A DNA stretch of 64,000 bases from Chloranthus sessilifolius (GCA_021018995.1 CM037590.1:85158097-85222096), one strand, 5' to 3'; positions 34,380-47,505 are shown, numbered from the stretch's first letter. Made by a program: numbers and translations. The notes: generated by a model from the sequence alone, not told the origin.

Positions 34380-36435
34380 TGTTGGCATCCTGCCTTGTGT
34401 TCAAAAAGGGTTTTTAAATCAGACAATTAAAGAGTCTATAGATAGCACACTCAAAGGCAGGCTCACACATAGTTCTGCAAGTATTCAGGGCCTGTTGTAG
34501 CAAGTTTTAAAAGAAAGTAAGGGTATGTCCACAGGGAAATATGTGTCAAAATTAGGCAAATCTCCAGATCTTTGGTAGCTCTGGCACCCTTCCTAATGCT
34601 AAAACAATAAAAGAAAGAGGAGAGGTTTAAGGGGTTGTAACTTCTAAATTAAACTATAAAAACAAGTAAGGTTGTAGAAATGGATGTTAGGATTAAATCC
34701 AGAGTACAGATCTTACAGTGAGGGAGAATTAAACACAGAAAATGGGGAGAAGCAGCTTGGAGTTTGGTCTTGCTGCAATTAGGTTGAGCTGCTAGGGTTA
34801 CAGAGAGTTTAGAGTACACCAATCCCTCATTTGGCCATAGGCACAGCTGCAGGGTAGAAGAATCTACTCTAAATCAAAGGCTTGAACTGATCTTAAGGGT
34901 ATGATCTGTCCACTTTAATGGTCACAGATCATCCTAGGGACTTCCTCCAAATCAAAGGATTAAAGTAGAAGAATCCAATTTAGACCAAAGGTTTGAATTG
35001 ATCTTAAGGCTATGCACTGTCCACTTTAATGGTCATAGATCATCCTAGGGATTTCCTTCAAACCAAAGATTTCAATTAGAGCATTATAACCATTGCAAAT
35101 GATGCAATTACCAAACCGCAGACACAAGAAATTGCAGGAGCATCAGATCTAGGGAGATCAAATGGCATCCAAGAGGTCTACCAGTTAAGTGGGTGAGCAA
35201 TTCTCATCTACACAAAGCCGATCGAGCACCAAATGAAACCAAAGGAACTATAGATCTAATTACAACAATTAAACCAACATTACATTGAATTAAACTGACC
35301 ATACAATGAAATGTCCTCAGATTTGTAGTCTGTGCATCATCTAACCCTCAATAACACTCTCAGCTCTCCCTAATTACATATTCGACCTCCCCGTTTGCTG
35401 CTCTCAAGAAATTAGCCAACCATAGTTGGGCTAAAGGAAAGAATTAGAGAATTTCGCTGCAAGCTCTGGTTTCTAAAATTGATCCCCTTTTTTAGACGGC
35501 TTCCTCTCCTCTTATAGCTTCCTCCTTCAGCCTCAGATCTAGTTTTTCCCGCCAATCCCAGCGTCTAAAATGATTCTGTTATTCCCTCTTTTATTCCCCT
35601 TCTAGAAGGCTCTTTTAGTTCGTTTGTATTGGGGGAGAGCATGTGGGTCGGTTAGGGTTTCCCAGGGTACTTCTAGAAGCCTCTTGCTGGTTACCAAGGT
35701 GCCTCGGTTTGCATGCAGTAGGTCACCAACTCACAGCGTGTGCACAACAGCTTTTCTGGGAAGTGTTTAGATCGATTTCGATAAGTTGAAGAGACTTTCG
35801 ATAGGTTGAAATCAAGTACTTTGGTCCTTTCGCTAGGATTCAGGATCCTATCGAAAGGTTACGATAGGTTGAATCCTGCAACTAGAGCTTCAACATCTGC
35901 AGCCTTCATTTGATGCTTTCGATAGGTTGAAGGATCCTTTCGACAGGTTGAGCTCTTGCACAATTGTTTTCGATAGGTTCTCAAACTTTTCGATAGGTTC
36001 TATTTAAGCTCAGGCAACCATTCGATAGGATGCTCCCTTGTTGTTTCCTACTGTACGATAGGCTCTGGATCCTGTCAAATTCTCCCCATCTTCACGATTT
36101 CTTCCTTTTTCAGCCTTTAGATCCTATCGATAAGTTACAATAACCTATCGATAGGTTGTTTTCAGCCTGCCTTTCCTTTTTTCAATGTTGCTTTGCTGTT
36201 GTTGCTGCCCACCCCAAGTGGGCATTGGTGTGGAGCCCTTCTGTGTGCCATAGTTGGGTCAGAGCTATGGCGAGAGATGGACCTTCTTGTGGAGCACTTT
36301 AGGGTGGATTTCTATACTATGATTGCTTATTACTGCTATCTACAAAGCATGTTCAACAAGCACTTATTAGTCTATTCATAGGTCTATCAAAGGTCAGGTT
36401 AAAGGGTGAAAAATGACATTTTTCACTGATTAACA
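34380..36435 (-). mobile_element. Athila 3' LTR
   Basis: It runs from TGTTGGCATCC to ...GATTAACA. A TATA-like CTATAAG is on - at 35517-35511. The U3 side (35770-36170) is packed with TCGATAGGTT-type words; the R/U5 side is not. Confidence 0.93.
35770..36170. repeat. TCGATAGGTT motif array in Athila U3
   Basis: About a dozen copies of TTCGATAGGTT(G/C) or one-base variants are irregularly spaced, some as the dyad CCTATCGATAGG (36152-36165). Matching arrays are at 46830-47225 (5' LTR) and 750-1290 (older LTR). More copies lie inside the element at 39005-39310. Confidence 0.85.
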
Positions 36436-36436
36436 C

Positions 36437-36450
36437 ACCCCCAAACCTAA
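36437..36450 (-). promoter_or_regulatory. Polypurine tract of Athila element
   Basis: The sense strand reads TTAGGTTTGGGGGT directly next to the 3' LTR start. An exact 14-base copy lies at 38005-38018. Confidence 0.75.
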
Positions 36451-39400
36451 GCTTTGCTAGTCCCTGAGCAAAGGAAAGATAAGAAAACTAAAATGTAACT
36501 TTTGTAGGGAGCACAGATGCATTTAGTATATGCATCAAACTTTTTAAACCCCTAGGTGATCCCTAGTGGAGGAGTGAAGTCTCCTGAGGGTTTTCAGTGA
36601 ATGTACCCAAAAACTTCTCCAATAAAAGCAGTTAATACTCATGCAGTATGCTAAAACAGAGTTTAAGTAGATAAAATAAATTCCACACCATTTCCATTCA
36701 ATTTTATAGGGCTTTCAGCAGAAAAAGCACCAGTTCAAAACATGAAATTCTGTTGTAGTTCCTTCATTATTAGTTAGTTCATGTCAAGGCATTGTGTCAG
36801 AAAATTGATGCAGAGCTCACTTTTAATTTGAAATTCTGTTTTGATAAGACTGCAAATAACTTGATTTTAGACCCAAATCTTACCAGGGCTGTTTACTCAC
36901 AACAAAAATAGAAAGGTGCATCATTTCACATAGCTCAAGAGTAGTCACAACCCTCAAATAGGATTGCAAGCATGAGCATAGGCAGCGCTCTAATTTATGA
37001 AATTTTCTAATTTTCTTCACCATAGATCAGACAAATCCTTGTCTCCACATGACAACTCAATCTATTTCAGATCAGTAAGGTCTTTTTATTGGGTTGTAAT
37101 GTGGCTTATGGGTGAAGTTCTTCAAAGAATTAAAGGGTGAAAAGGATTCAAATTGAGAAATCAGTAGAAGAAAGGAGGTGATTTGCAACTCAACCTTCTT
37201 CATTTCAGCACATCTTCATTTTCTTTTTGAATTTGTAGACTTGAAGTGATCAGCTTCATCAGCTTCTTATCTTCTTGTAGATTTTCAAATGAAGTGATTT
37301 CTCTTTTCTTTTGTTTTTATTTATTTTTTTTTTTACAAGCTGGAATGCCACAATACCACCAAATGTGCTTCCTTCTTTTTCAACCAATCATCGAACCTTA
37401 CTCCTCTAACCTCACTTCTCCTCCTTTTTCCTGATTTCTCAGATTGAGGGTGAACTGAAACAAGTCAAACGATTTTGGGTTCAAATTTTCTGGTTTTCAT
37501 GAAAGAAAACTAGGATTTTTTAGGGCTCAAATGGTGTGTATCAAGGGTAGTTAACAAGTGGGACATTTTAAGCTCAAACTGTCCCAGGGATGGCCTTACT
37601 TCATGTCTCCAATGTCATGAATGCTGTCAGCTATTTCAACTTAGATTTGCCTAACTTCTAGTGATTAAAATTAGATCCCATCAGTCCTTAGAGCAGAAAA
37701 AATTGCCAAGACACTCTTCAAAGAAAATTTTCTTCAGGCCCAAATCTCATTGGATATGGCCTTCCATCAAATTACTGGGGTGTGTCCTTACAGTTTTCTC
37801 TCATTTTAGGTTCACTACACATCCATTTTCTAAAAATTCTTGACATTTGCTTCATGAACAATGTCAGACTACAGCTCATTTCAGTTTTAAAAAGTTTTTA
37901 ATTTCTGCTTTTCCAAAAATCAAGTGGGAAATAACTTTATTTTCAATTTTTTTTTTTAACATAGTTGCACTAGCATTAACTCATTTCATTGGCACACCTG
38001 CCATACCCCCAAACCTAAACTAAACAGTGTCCTCACTGTTGAGAGAGTATGGTAGCAATGAACAACCAAGACATAATATTAAATGAAAAGGGGCACTGAA
38101 ATTGCCAAACATGTAGTACACAGAAATAAAACAACCATCACAATAAGAGAATACTAACAAGGCATTTCATTACAAATATGACAAAACAATGATTACAAAG
38201 CAAATGCACGACAAATCTAAGAATAAGATCTACATATTGGTAAAATATTCTTCTACAGACAAAAAGATCCTTCCTCCTGGCTCAGGGATATCCTCATGTT
38301 GCTTCATGTGGAAGAGGAACTGCAAGCCAGGAGGGGGGGGGAAGAAAAGGAAAAAGAAGAAAAGAAGAAAATAAGAGTCAGGGGGCGGGTGGTGGAGTAG
38401 CTGAAGAAGATGGGGGTGGTGATGTAGGTGGTTCGGTCTTCTGCCTCTTCTTCTTTCTTCTCCTCCTTAGCGAGGATTCGCTGCACTTCTTCATACTCAT
38501 CCCATAAAAATTGCAAGGGATCAGGCTCGACTGGTGGTGGCGGTGGTGGCCAGATGGGAACTTGGTCGATAGGTCTTTGGGTTTGTCATCTGCCATGATT
38601 GGGGTTATGGAAGGGTTGAAGAGGTCAGGAGGGAATGGATGTTAAAGGACTGGACGAAGCTGATATTTAAACTGCATGGCCAGTGGAATATGAATCGGTA
38701 TAATAAATTGTTCGTATTCTTCTAGGCTTAATTGTTGAAAATGAAAGTGAGAATAAATAAAGCGGTGGTTGCTGTATGGGAAATAGAGCGCGAACTGCAT
38801 GTTGGGCTATTTTTAGTAATGGTAGTTAAGTCAAGGAAGTATACGCAATGAATGCTGAGACCCAGATTTGTTGATAAGGATGAAAATGCGCTCCGACAGG
38901 GTTGGCTCCGTAACAGTGACAAATGAGGAAGAGAGAGCTAGGGTTTGCAGTAGGTGTTGAATGGAGGAGACTGACCTAATGATAGGTTTATAAAGGATGA
39001 AAAACAGTTTCGATAGGATGAGCTGAATGATTTTGATAGGATGAATTGAATGATCTTGATAGGTCAAAGCGTCCTGTCGAATGCTATAGAAGTACAGCAT
39101 GCAGATGGAATACTTTGATAGGGCAATCCTTCCTATCGATAGGTTCATGAAGTCCCTGATTCATCCTTTCGATAAGTTTTTGATAAGTATCCAGATCCTA
39201 TCGAAAGTGTCTGTCTGACCTTTTGAACCTATCGAAAAGGTGTTTTCACCTATCGGCAAGTCTCATTGCCTATCGAAATCCTCAAATGACCTATCAAAAC
39301 CTCAAATGACTTATCAAAATCCTCAAATGACTTATCAAAATGTCCCAAATGTCCATTAAAACTGCATTTTTGTGCAGTGCTCAGCCTCAGCACTCAGCAA

Positions 39401-39560
39401 ACTCTTCTACTGTGCTTCCATTCAATCATTATTTACACACTCCCATGGTTCCTGGATTATTGGCAAGATCGACATGAGGGCCTAATCCTAGCAATTTTAT
39501 TATAAATGACCGTAACATAACAGGACTGAACAAAATCAAACTATAGTACATATGATACAT
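36451..39560 (-). other. Athila 3' non-coding region (env-like region position), no recognisable gene
   Basis: In many Athila elements this interval holds an envelope-like ORF. Here I find no signal peptide, membrane pattern or other env feature, only short frames over low-complexity sequence. It contains a second polypurine copy (38005-38018), a G/A-rich tract (38325-38374) and TCGATAGG words at 39005-39310. Confidence 0.65.
38005..38018 (-). promoter_or_regulatory. Second, internal polypurine tract copy
   Basis: The sense TTAGGTTTGGGGGT is identical over 14 bases to the tract at 36437-36450 and lies 1.57 kb upstream of it in sense order. It could act as a second plus-strand primer, or be a duplication relic. 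Confidence 0.6.
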
Positions 39561-39567
39561 ACTAAAA

Positions 39568-42500
39568 TTATGTATAACTTGGAGGGTCTTGAAGATCAAT
39601 GGTCTCCTCAGGCGCACAAATTTTTTCAACACAGATTTTTAGCCTTTGGCCATTGACTTTTATAACCCTACCATCTCTAGGATCCTTGATTTCTACAGCC
39701 CCAGATGGGGAAACATGTAAGACTGTGTAAGGCCCATCCCATCTGGACTGCAATTTGCTTGGAAAGAGTTTCAATCTTAAATTAAATAACCATACCTTGG
39801 CACCTGTTTTGAATTCTTTCCATAGCAGGTTCTTGTCATGAAAGGCCTTGGTTTTGTCCTTGTAAATCCTTGCATTTGAATATGCTTCCATCCTCAACTC
39901 CTCAAGTTTATCTATTTGTAATTTCCTGTTCACACCAGTAGAGGTTAAGTAAGGATTTAGTGTTTTAATAGCCCAATATGCTCTATGTTCCAACTCAACA
40001 GGCAAATGACATTCCTTGCCATACACTAACCTCAATGGGGACATCCCTATGGGGGTCTTATAGGCAATCCTATAATCCCACAAGGCATCTAGCAATTTTA
40101 TAGACCAATCCCTCCTATCAGCTCGCACAGTCTTCTCTAGGATATGTTTGGTTTCTCTGTTGGAAATCTCTACTTGCCCACTGGTTTCTGGGTGGTAGGG
40201 AGTAGCAACTATGTGGGTCACAGAGTATTTTTCCAACAATTTTTCAAAAGGTTTGTTGTAAAAATTGCTGCCTCCATCAGTATTAATAGCTTTGGGGGTC
40301 TCAAACCTAGAGAAGATGTTTTCTTCTAAGAACTTATGACAACCTTGTGGTCATTTGTTCTTATAGCTATGGCCTCTACCCATTTGGACACATAGTCCAC
40401 AGCTACAAGAATGAAATTATATCTATAGGAGGGGGGAAAAGGTCCCATAAAATCAATTCCCCATATGTCAAATAATTCAACAACAAGCACAAGTTGCAGG
40501 GGCATAGAGTTTCTCTTTGTAATACTTACCATTTGCTAGCATTTAGAACAGGCTTTGTAGTGTTGTATGGCATCCTTGAATAGAGTGGGCCAATAGAAAC
40601 CAGATTGGAGCACCTTTGCAGCAGTCTTGTTACCACTGAAATGGCCTCCACAAGCCTGTTCATGACACATGGTTAGAATATTTTCGAACTCAGTTTCAGG
40701 TATACATCTTCTTATCACCTGGTCTACACAATACTTAAAGAGATCAAGATCCTCCCACATGTAATATCGAATATGTGAAAAGAACAGACTTTAATCCTCC
40801 TTACTCCAATGTGGGGGTGTCCTTCCCACAGCCAGATAGTTTACTATATTGGCAAACTAGGGCATACTTATCTCCACAGCAAAAAGCTGCTCATCCGGGA
40901 AGGAGTCATTGATGGGCAAGCTCTCTATTCCAGCATTTGGAATCCTTGACAAGTGGTCTGTAACCACATTTTCAACCCCCTTCTTGTCTTTGACTTCCAA
41001 ATTGAATTCCTGCAAAAGAAGAATCTATCTAATTAGTCTAGCTTTGGCCTCCTTAGACAAGAGGTATTTTAAGGCTGAATGGTCAGTGAATACAGTGATC
41101 TTGGATCCCAACACATATGATCTAAACTTTTCTAAAGCAAATACAATGGCCAGCAGCTCCTTTTCAATCATGGTGTTATTCAATTGAGCATCAACCATTG
41201 ATTTACTAGCATAAGCCACCACACATGGTGCTATGTCTCTCCTTTGTCCCTGCATTGCACCAATGGCAAAGTCTGATGCATCACACATCAGCTCAAATGG
41301 CAGAGAAAAATCAAGAGCTTGTAATATAGGAATTGTAGTCAAACAGGTCTTCAGAAGTTCAAAAGCGGCCAGGCATTAATCATTTAACACAAATGAAACC
41401 TCTTGGCACAGCAGGTGGCAAAGAAGCTTGGAAATTTTGCTGAAGTCTTTGATGAACCTCCTATAGAAACCAGCATGGCCCAAGAATGACTTGACTTATT
41501 TGACAGTTTGGGGAGGGGGAAAATGTTTTTATTAGATCAATTTTAGCTTGATCAACCTCTATTCCTCATAGGGAAACAACATGTCCTAGGACAGTTCCTT
41601 GAGTCACCATGAAATGACTCTTTTCCTAACTCAGAACCAGGTTGGTCTCCTCACACCTTTGCAGCACAAGGCTGAGATGGTGCAGGCATTGGCTAAAATC
41701 ATTCCCAAAAATAGAGAAATCATCCATAAAAATCTCTAAAAACTTGTCAATCATGTCAGAAAAGATAGAATACATGCATCTTTGAAAAGTGGCAGGTGCA
41801 TTACATAGTCCAAATGACATCCTTCTGTATGCAAAGGTTCCAAATGGATAAGTGAATGTAGTTTTTTCTTGATCCTGAGGATAAACAGGAATTTGGTTGT
41901 ATCCTGAATAACCATCAAGAAAATAGTAAAAAGCCTTACCTGCCAACTTATCTAAGATCTGGTCTATAAAGGGCAATGGAAAGTAATCTTTGCTGGTTTT
42001 CTCATTGAGCTTTCGATAGTCTATGCATACCCTCCAACCAGTGGTCTGTCTAGTTGGAATTAGCTCACCAGAGTTTGCTTGAACGACTGTGATCCCAGAT
42101 TTCTTGGGCACCACCTGGGTAGGTGCCACCCATTGAGAATCTGAGATGGGGTAAATGACCCCAGCATCAGGAGTTTAATTACTTCCTTCATTACAACTTC
42201 TTGCATGTGTGGGTTGAGCTTCCTTTGCATCTCTCTAGAAGGTTTAGAACCTTCTTCAAGATGGATTTTGTGCATGCACACTACTGGATTTATCCCTCCC
42301 AAATCTGCAATAGTCCACCCTATTGCTCTCTTATGCCTTTTAAGCACACAAAGCAATTCTTCTTCCTGCTCAAGAGTGAGACAAGAAAAAATTATCACTG
42401 GAAATTTGTGATTGGCCCCTAAAAAGACATATTTCAAAGATTTTAAGAGTTGCTTCAACTCCACATCTGGGGGACTGATAAGTGAAGGCAATAGGGGTTC

Positions 42501-43517
42501 CTTAGAAGGTGGTGGAAGGGGTAATAAAGCAGGAGTCCATGGGTGATGCTTTGCTAGCCCTGCTTCAGAATTGACATTTTTCACTTGCTCAAGCTCAGGT
42601 GTGAGAGCTTTCTCTTCCACAGTGTCATTCCATACCTCTTCAAAAACATTAAAGAAATCATTACCATGCAGCAGCTGAGGCAGAGTTTCTTGCACAAATT
42701 CATCTAGCACATCAATGGAAAAACAGTCCTCATTCTCTAAGTGGGGCTGGTGAGCTGCATTGTACACATTCAACTTGACTTTCATGTTACCAAAAGATAC
42801 CTCCATGACCCCTGATCGACATTATATACAAGTATTTGCAGTGGTAAAAAAGGGCCTGCCTAAGATCACAGGCAAGGAAGTAGCACACTTGCTAGGCTCC
42901 ATGTCCAGCACCAAAAAATCAGCAGGATAAAAGAATTTGTCAACCCCAACCAAGACATCTTCAATGATCCCCATAGGCTTCCTTTCAGATCTATCAGCTA
43001 GTTGCAAGACCACATGTGTGGGCTTCAACTCTCCTAAGCCCAGCTTCTTATATACTGAATATGGAAATAAATTCACACTAGCTCCCAGATCTAATAAAGC
43101 CTTTTCAATGGTATGATCCCTAATGATGCAGGGGATAGTGGGAACTCCAGGGTCTTGAAGTTTTTTTAGGGTTGCAATAGTCAGTATTTGTTGTACTTTT
43201 TCTGTTGAAAAGACTTTCTTGGACAAATATATCCTTGATTGTCTTTTGTGGGTGCAAAGGTCTTTTAAAAACTTGGCATAGGCTGGGATTTGCTTGATTA
43301 CATCAAGTAAAGGCAGATTGATCTTCACTTGCTTAAAAGTTTCCATCATTTCCTCTATTTTGGCATGCCCTCTGTCAAAAAGGAAGGGTTCTTGCATTGC
43401 GCTAGGAAATTGCAAATGTGGGACTGCTCCCCCATTTGCAGCCTTAGCCAACTCATCATCTCTCTTTTTGATTTTTTTATTTTCTTGAGGATCACCATTA
43501 TCCTTCTTATTCAACAT
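39568..43517 (-). pseudogene. Athila pol region: PR, RT, RNase H, integrase (fossil)
   Basis: Protease (about 43520-42820) has KALLDLGASVNLFPYSVYKKLG near 43107-43060 and ILGRPFFTTANT near its end. RT (about 42130-41630) has VCIDYRKLNEKTSKDYFPLPF, MSFGLCNAPATFQRCM and FMDDFSIFG. RNase H (about 41340-41025) has FELMCDASDFAIGA and FTDHSALKYLL. The integrase zinc region (about 40760-40536) has CHEQACGGHFSGNKT and CSKC; the core (about 40530-40240) has [10 protein letters not shown] and [12 protein letters not shown]; the tail runs to 39568. The stretch 42806-42060 links PR to RT as in Athila. The region is a fossil with several breaks. Confidence 0.9.
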
Positions 43518-43529
43518 GGGTTGCTCCTA

Positions 43530-45097
43530 TTATTCCTTCTCCATGACCACTTCTTTTTCTTTTTCTGAATTTTTCAAAGGCCCACAGCCTATTTGATTGT
43601 CTACCAACCTTCCACTTCTTAATGTGGTGATAGATTTGCCCTCCTCATGGGAAGAGGAAACCTTACCTACCACATATTGTCTCCTCGGGTTGTCCATGGG
43701 TTGGCTAGGCAGCCTCCCTTCCTCTCTCTTGGCTAAAGCATTAGATAGCTGACCAAGATGGTCATCTATCTTTTTAGTGCTTTGGCTATGAGAGTGCACA
43801 GTTTGAGACAAGGGTCCTAAGTTCTGTAATGAAGCCAGAACTTGTTCCTCAAAAGAAAGGGATCTAGCAGCTGGAGGGGGTGCAGATTGTTGCACGGGCT
43901 GAGCCAAAGGTTGTTGGTATTGAGGCCATGGGAAGTAATTTTGGTGGTATGACTGAGCATTTTTGTAAGGCATAGTCTGATGTGGCTGCTGCTGGTTTTG
44001 AAAACCATCTTCTCTCTACCTCAAGTTGGGGTGGTTTCTCCATTGGTAGCCAGAAGTAGGTTGTTGCCCAAAAGACTGGGTGGCAGCCACATGCTCCATC
44101 ACAAAGTCTGTAAATTGAACAGCTGAGGGGCATTCCTCAAGGGAGTGCGTGGGGGACTGGCATATAACACATGTCTCCTCCACTTTAGCAGCCATGGGTG
44201 ACTGCATTGGTCCCATGAGCTTATCAAATTTCTGGGTCAAACTATCCACTTTCCTTTCCAAATCATTGTGTCCACTTACCTCATACAATTTTCCTCTTGT
44301 GATATTTTCTTTCACCAGTCTAGGAGTGTCCAAATCTCTGGACAATGTCTCTCTCTGCATGGAGTTCTTACTAATAATTTCAAACAACTCCCAAGCCTCC
44401 TCAGCAGTTTTGTGGAGGTAAGTACCACCATAAGAGGCATTAACCATATCCCTGCTTTTAGAGTCAATCCCTTGATAGAAACTTTGGGCAAGTTGCCATT
44501 CAAGGATTTCATGATGGGGACATTTTTTCAGGAGTTCTTTGAATCTCTTCCAAGCTTGGTGAAAATCCTCAGTTAGATCTTGAGCAAATGAGATAATGCC
44601 CTTTCTCAACTGGCTTGTTTTGGACATGGGGAAAAACTAGGCCAAAAACTGACATTGAAGATCACTCCAGGACTGAATACTGTTGGGTGGGAGCATTGAT
44701 AACCAAGTCCTAGCCCTATCCTTTAGTGAAAAAGGAAAGAGTCTCATCCTGGTTGCTTCCTCCCCCAGACCTACAATATTGAAGGTAGTGCACAAACTTA
44801 GAAATTCATCAATGTGTTTATATCGGTCTTCTTTGGTCAGGCCATGAATTGAGGCATTTGGATTATGGAAGACTTGATCTCATAGTTCCCTTGAACAACA
44901 GGGAATTGAATGTAGAAGGGAGAATTGTAAACCCCTGGTACATTGAATTCCTTCAAGGTTCTAGGTTGCTGTTGCTCACCCATTTCAGCAAATCTAAGTG
45001 CAGCAGATGTGGGTGAAATTTGTTTAGTCCTAAGGAGTCTTTCAACCTCTGGATTTAATGAAACAATATAAGGATTGAGAGTTCTCCTTCCAAACAT
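43530..45097 (-). pseudogene. Athila gag (fossil)
   Basis: The N-terminal part near 45097 reads RRTLNPYIVSLNPEVERLL. Capsid-like sequence (about 44630-44300) has LTEDFHQAWKRFKELLKKCPHHEI and AQSFYQGI, the typical gag block. A knuckle-like CVICQSPTHSLEEC lies near 44175-44130. A Gln/Pro-rich tail (about 43970-43750) precedes SFEEQVLASLQNL. It is broken in a few places. Confidence 0.85.
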
Positions 45098-45410
45098 ATA
45101 CCACTCACAATCTTAATGCACACACAATGCAAAGCCAATTTAACACAACAATCAGGAATCAACATAATTAAATCACAAATCTACAAATCCACAGATCCGA
45201 AAAATCAAAGGAGTAGAGGAATGCAAACTTTAACACAACCTCTAGCACAATGCTCCTCCTTAGACATAGCTTTTGATATGAAGAAATAACAAAAACTACT
45301 CCAAAATAATAGAAATTGTTACCAGCAGTTAGTGAAAAACTAAACAATCCATTGCAAATTTATAATCTATACTAAAACAAACTTAGATCTATAAATTTTA
45401 AGCACACAGA

Positions 45411-45428
45411 TCCCCAGCAGCGGCGCCA
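45411..45428 (-). promoter_or_regulatory. Primer-binding site of Athila element (tRNA-Asp type)
   Basis: The sense strand reads TGGCGCCGCTGCTGGGGA, six bases inside the 5' LTR. It matches 16 of 18 bases of the complement of the plant tRNA-Asp 3' end (TGGCGCCGTTGCCGGGGA), the usual Athila primer site. Confidence 0.88.
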
Positions 45429-45434
45429 AAAACT

Positions 45435-47500
45435 TGTTGGGATCCTGCCTTGTGTTCAAAAAGGGTTTTTAAATCAAACAATTAAAGAGTCTATAGATAG
45501 CACACTCCAAGGTAAGCACACTCCAAGGCAGGCTCACACACAGTCTTTGCAAGTATTCAGGGCCTATTATAGCAAGTTTTTAAAGAAAGTAAGGGTATGT
45601 CCACAGGAAAATGTGTGTCAAAATTAGGCAAATCTCCAGATCTGTAGTAGATCTGGCACCCTTCCTAATGCTAAAATAGTAAAAGAAAGAGGAGAGGTTT
45701 AAGGGGTTGTCACTTCTAAATTAAACTAAAAACAAGTAAGATTGTAGAAATGGATGTTAGGATTAAATCCAGAGTACAGATCATGCAGTGAGGGGAATTA
45801 AACACAGAAAATGGGGAGAAGCAGCTTGGAGTTTGGTCTTGTTGCAATTAGGTTGAGCTGCTAGGATTATAGAGAGTTTGGAGTACACTAATACCTCATT
45901 TGGCCATAGGCACAGCTGCAGGGTAGAAGAATCTACTCTAAACCAAAGGCTTGAACTGATCTTAAGGGTATGATCTGCCCACTTTAATGGTCACAGATCA
46001 TCCTAGGGACTTCCTCCAAATCAAAGGATTAAAGTAGAAGAATCCAATTTAGACCAAAGGTTTTAATTGATCTTAAGGTTATGATCTGTCCACTTTAATG
46101 GTCATAGATCATCCTAGGGATTTTCTTCAAATCAAAGGTTTCAATTAGAGCATTATAACCACTGCAAATACTGCAATTACCAGGCCACAGACAAAAGAAA
46201 TTACAGGAGCATCAGATCTAGGGAGATCAAGTGCCATCCAAGAGGTCTACCAGTTAAGTGAGTGAGCTATTCTCATCTACACAAAGTCGATCTAGCACCA
46301 AATGAAACCAAAGGAACTATAGATCTAATTGCAATAATTAAACCAACATTACATTGAATTAAACTGACCATACAATGAAATGTCCTCAGATTTGCAGTCT
46401 GTGCATCATCTAACCCTCAATAACACTCTCAACTCTCCCTAATTACAAATTCGACCTCACCCTTTGCTGCTCTCAAGAAATTAGCCAACCATAGTTGGGC
46501 TAAAGGAAAGAATTAGAGAATTTCACTGCAAGCTCTAGTTTCCAGAATTGATCCCCTTTTTCAGACGACTTCCTCTCTTCTTATAGCTTTCTCCTTCAGC
46601 CTCAGATCTAGTTTTTCCCGCCAATCCCAGCTTCTAGAATGATTTTATTATTCTCTCTTTTATTCCCCTTCTAGAAGGCTCTTTTAGTTCGTTCGCATTG
46701 GGGAGAGCACGTGGGTCGGTTAGGGTTTCCCAGAGCACTTCTAGAAGCCTCGTGCCAGTCACCAAGGTGCCTCGGTTTGTGTACAATAGGTCACCAACTC
46801 GCAGCGTGTGCACAACACATTTTCTGGAAAGTGTTTAGATCAATTTTGATAGGTTGAAGAGGCTTTCAATAGGTTGAAATCAAGTACTTTGGTCCTTTCT
46901 CTAGGATTTAGGATCCTATCGAAAGGTTCCGATAGGTTGAATCCTGCAATTAGAGCTTCAGCACCTGCAACCTTCATTTGATGCTTTCGATAGGTTGAAG
47001 GATCCTTTCGACAGGTTGAGCTCTTGCACAATTGTTTTCGATAGGTTCTCTAACTTTTTGAGAGGTTCTGTTCAAGCTCAGGCAACCATTTGATAGGGTG
47101 TTCCGTTGTTGTTTCTGACTGCACGATAGGTTCTAGATCTTGTCGAATTCTTTCCATCTTCATGATTACTTCCTTTTTCAGCCTTCAAATCCTATCGATA
47201 GGTTGCAATAATCTATCAACAGGTTGTTTTCAGCCTGTCTTTCCTTTTTTCAATGCTGCTTTGTTGTTGTTGCCTGTCCCAAGTGGGCATTGGTGTGGGG
47301 CCCTTCTGTGTGCCATAATTGGGTCAGAGCTGTGGTGAGAGATGGACCTTCTTGTGGAGCACTTTAGGATAGATTTCTGCACTATGACTGCTTATTACTG
47401 CTATCTACAAAACATGCTCAACAAGCACTTATTAGTCTATTCACAGGTCTATCAAAGGTCAGGTTAAAGGGTAAAAAATGGTATTTTTCACTGATTAATA
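45435..47500 (-). mobile_element. Athila 5' LTR
   Basis: Pairs with 34380-36435. A TATA-like CTATAAG lies on - at 46586-46580, and the TCGATAGGTT array at 46830-47225. A short tandem doubling of 'agcacactccaagg' near 45495-45530 is not in the 3' LTR. Confidence 0.93.
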
Positions 47501-47505
47501 GTGAT
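47501..47505. repeat. Target site duplication GTGAT of Athila element (right)
   Basis: Partner of 34375-34379. Tat LTR sequence with GCGATGG words resumes immediately after it. Confidence 0.9.

Larger units (their letters stand above)
34380..47500 (-). mobile_element. Complete-length Athila element (Ty3/gypsy)
   Basis: The element is 13.1 kb with 2.06-kb LTRs and TSD GTGAT. Sense is -. In order: 5' LTR (45435-47500), tRNA-Asp-type primer site, gag, protease, RT, RNase H, integrase, ~3.1 kb without a recognisable gene, polypurine tract, and 3' LTR (34380-36435). Family assignment rests on the primer site, the DLGAS-type protease, and the integrase tail [34 protein letters not shown]. The LTRs look about 94-95% alike by eye, so it is older than the Tekay (roughly 2 My under a grass-like rate, inference). 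Coding parts are broken in several places. Confidence 0.93.

Noticed and set aside
38304-38596. Lys/Arg- and Pro-rich small proteins on -
   Set aside because: The sequence is an A/G-rich simple tract; overlapping frames in two registers both look 'basic', which points to composition rather than coding.
36451-39560. Envelope-like gene of the Athila element
   Set aside because: No frame with a signal peptide, membrane segment or env-like length was found; short frames overlap low-complexity sequence.
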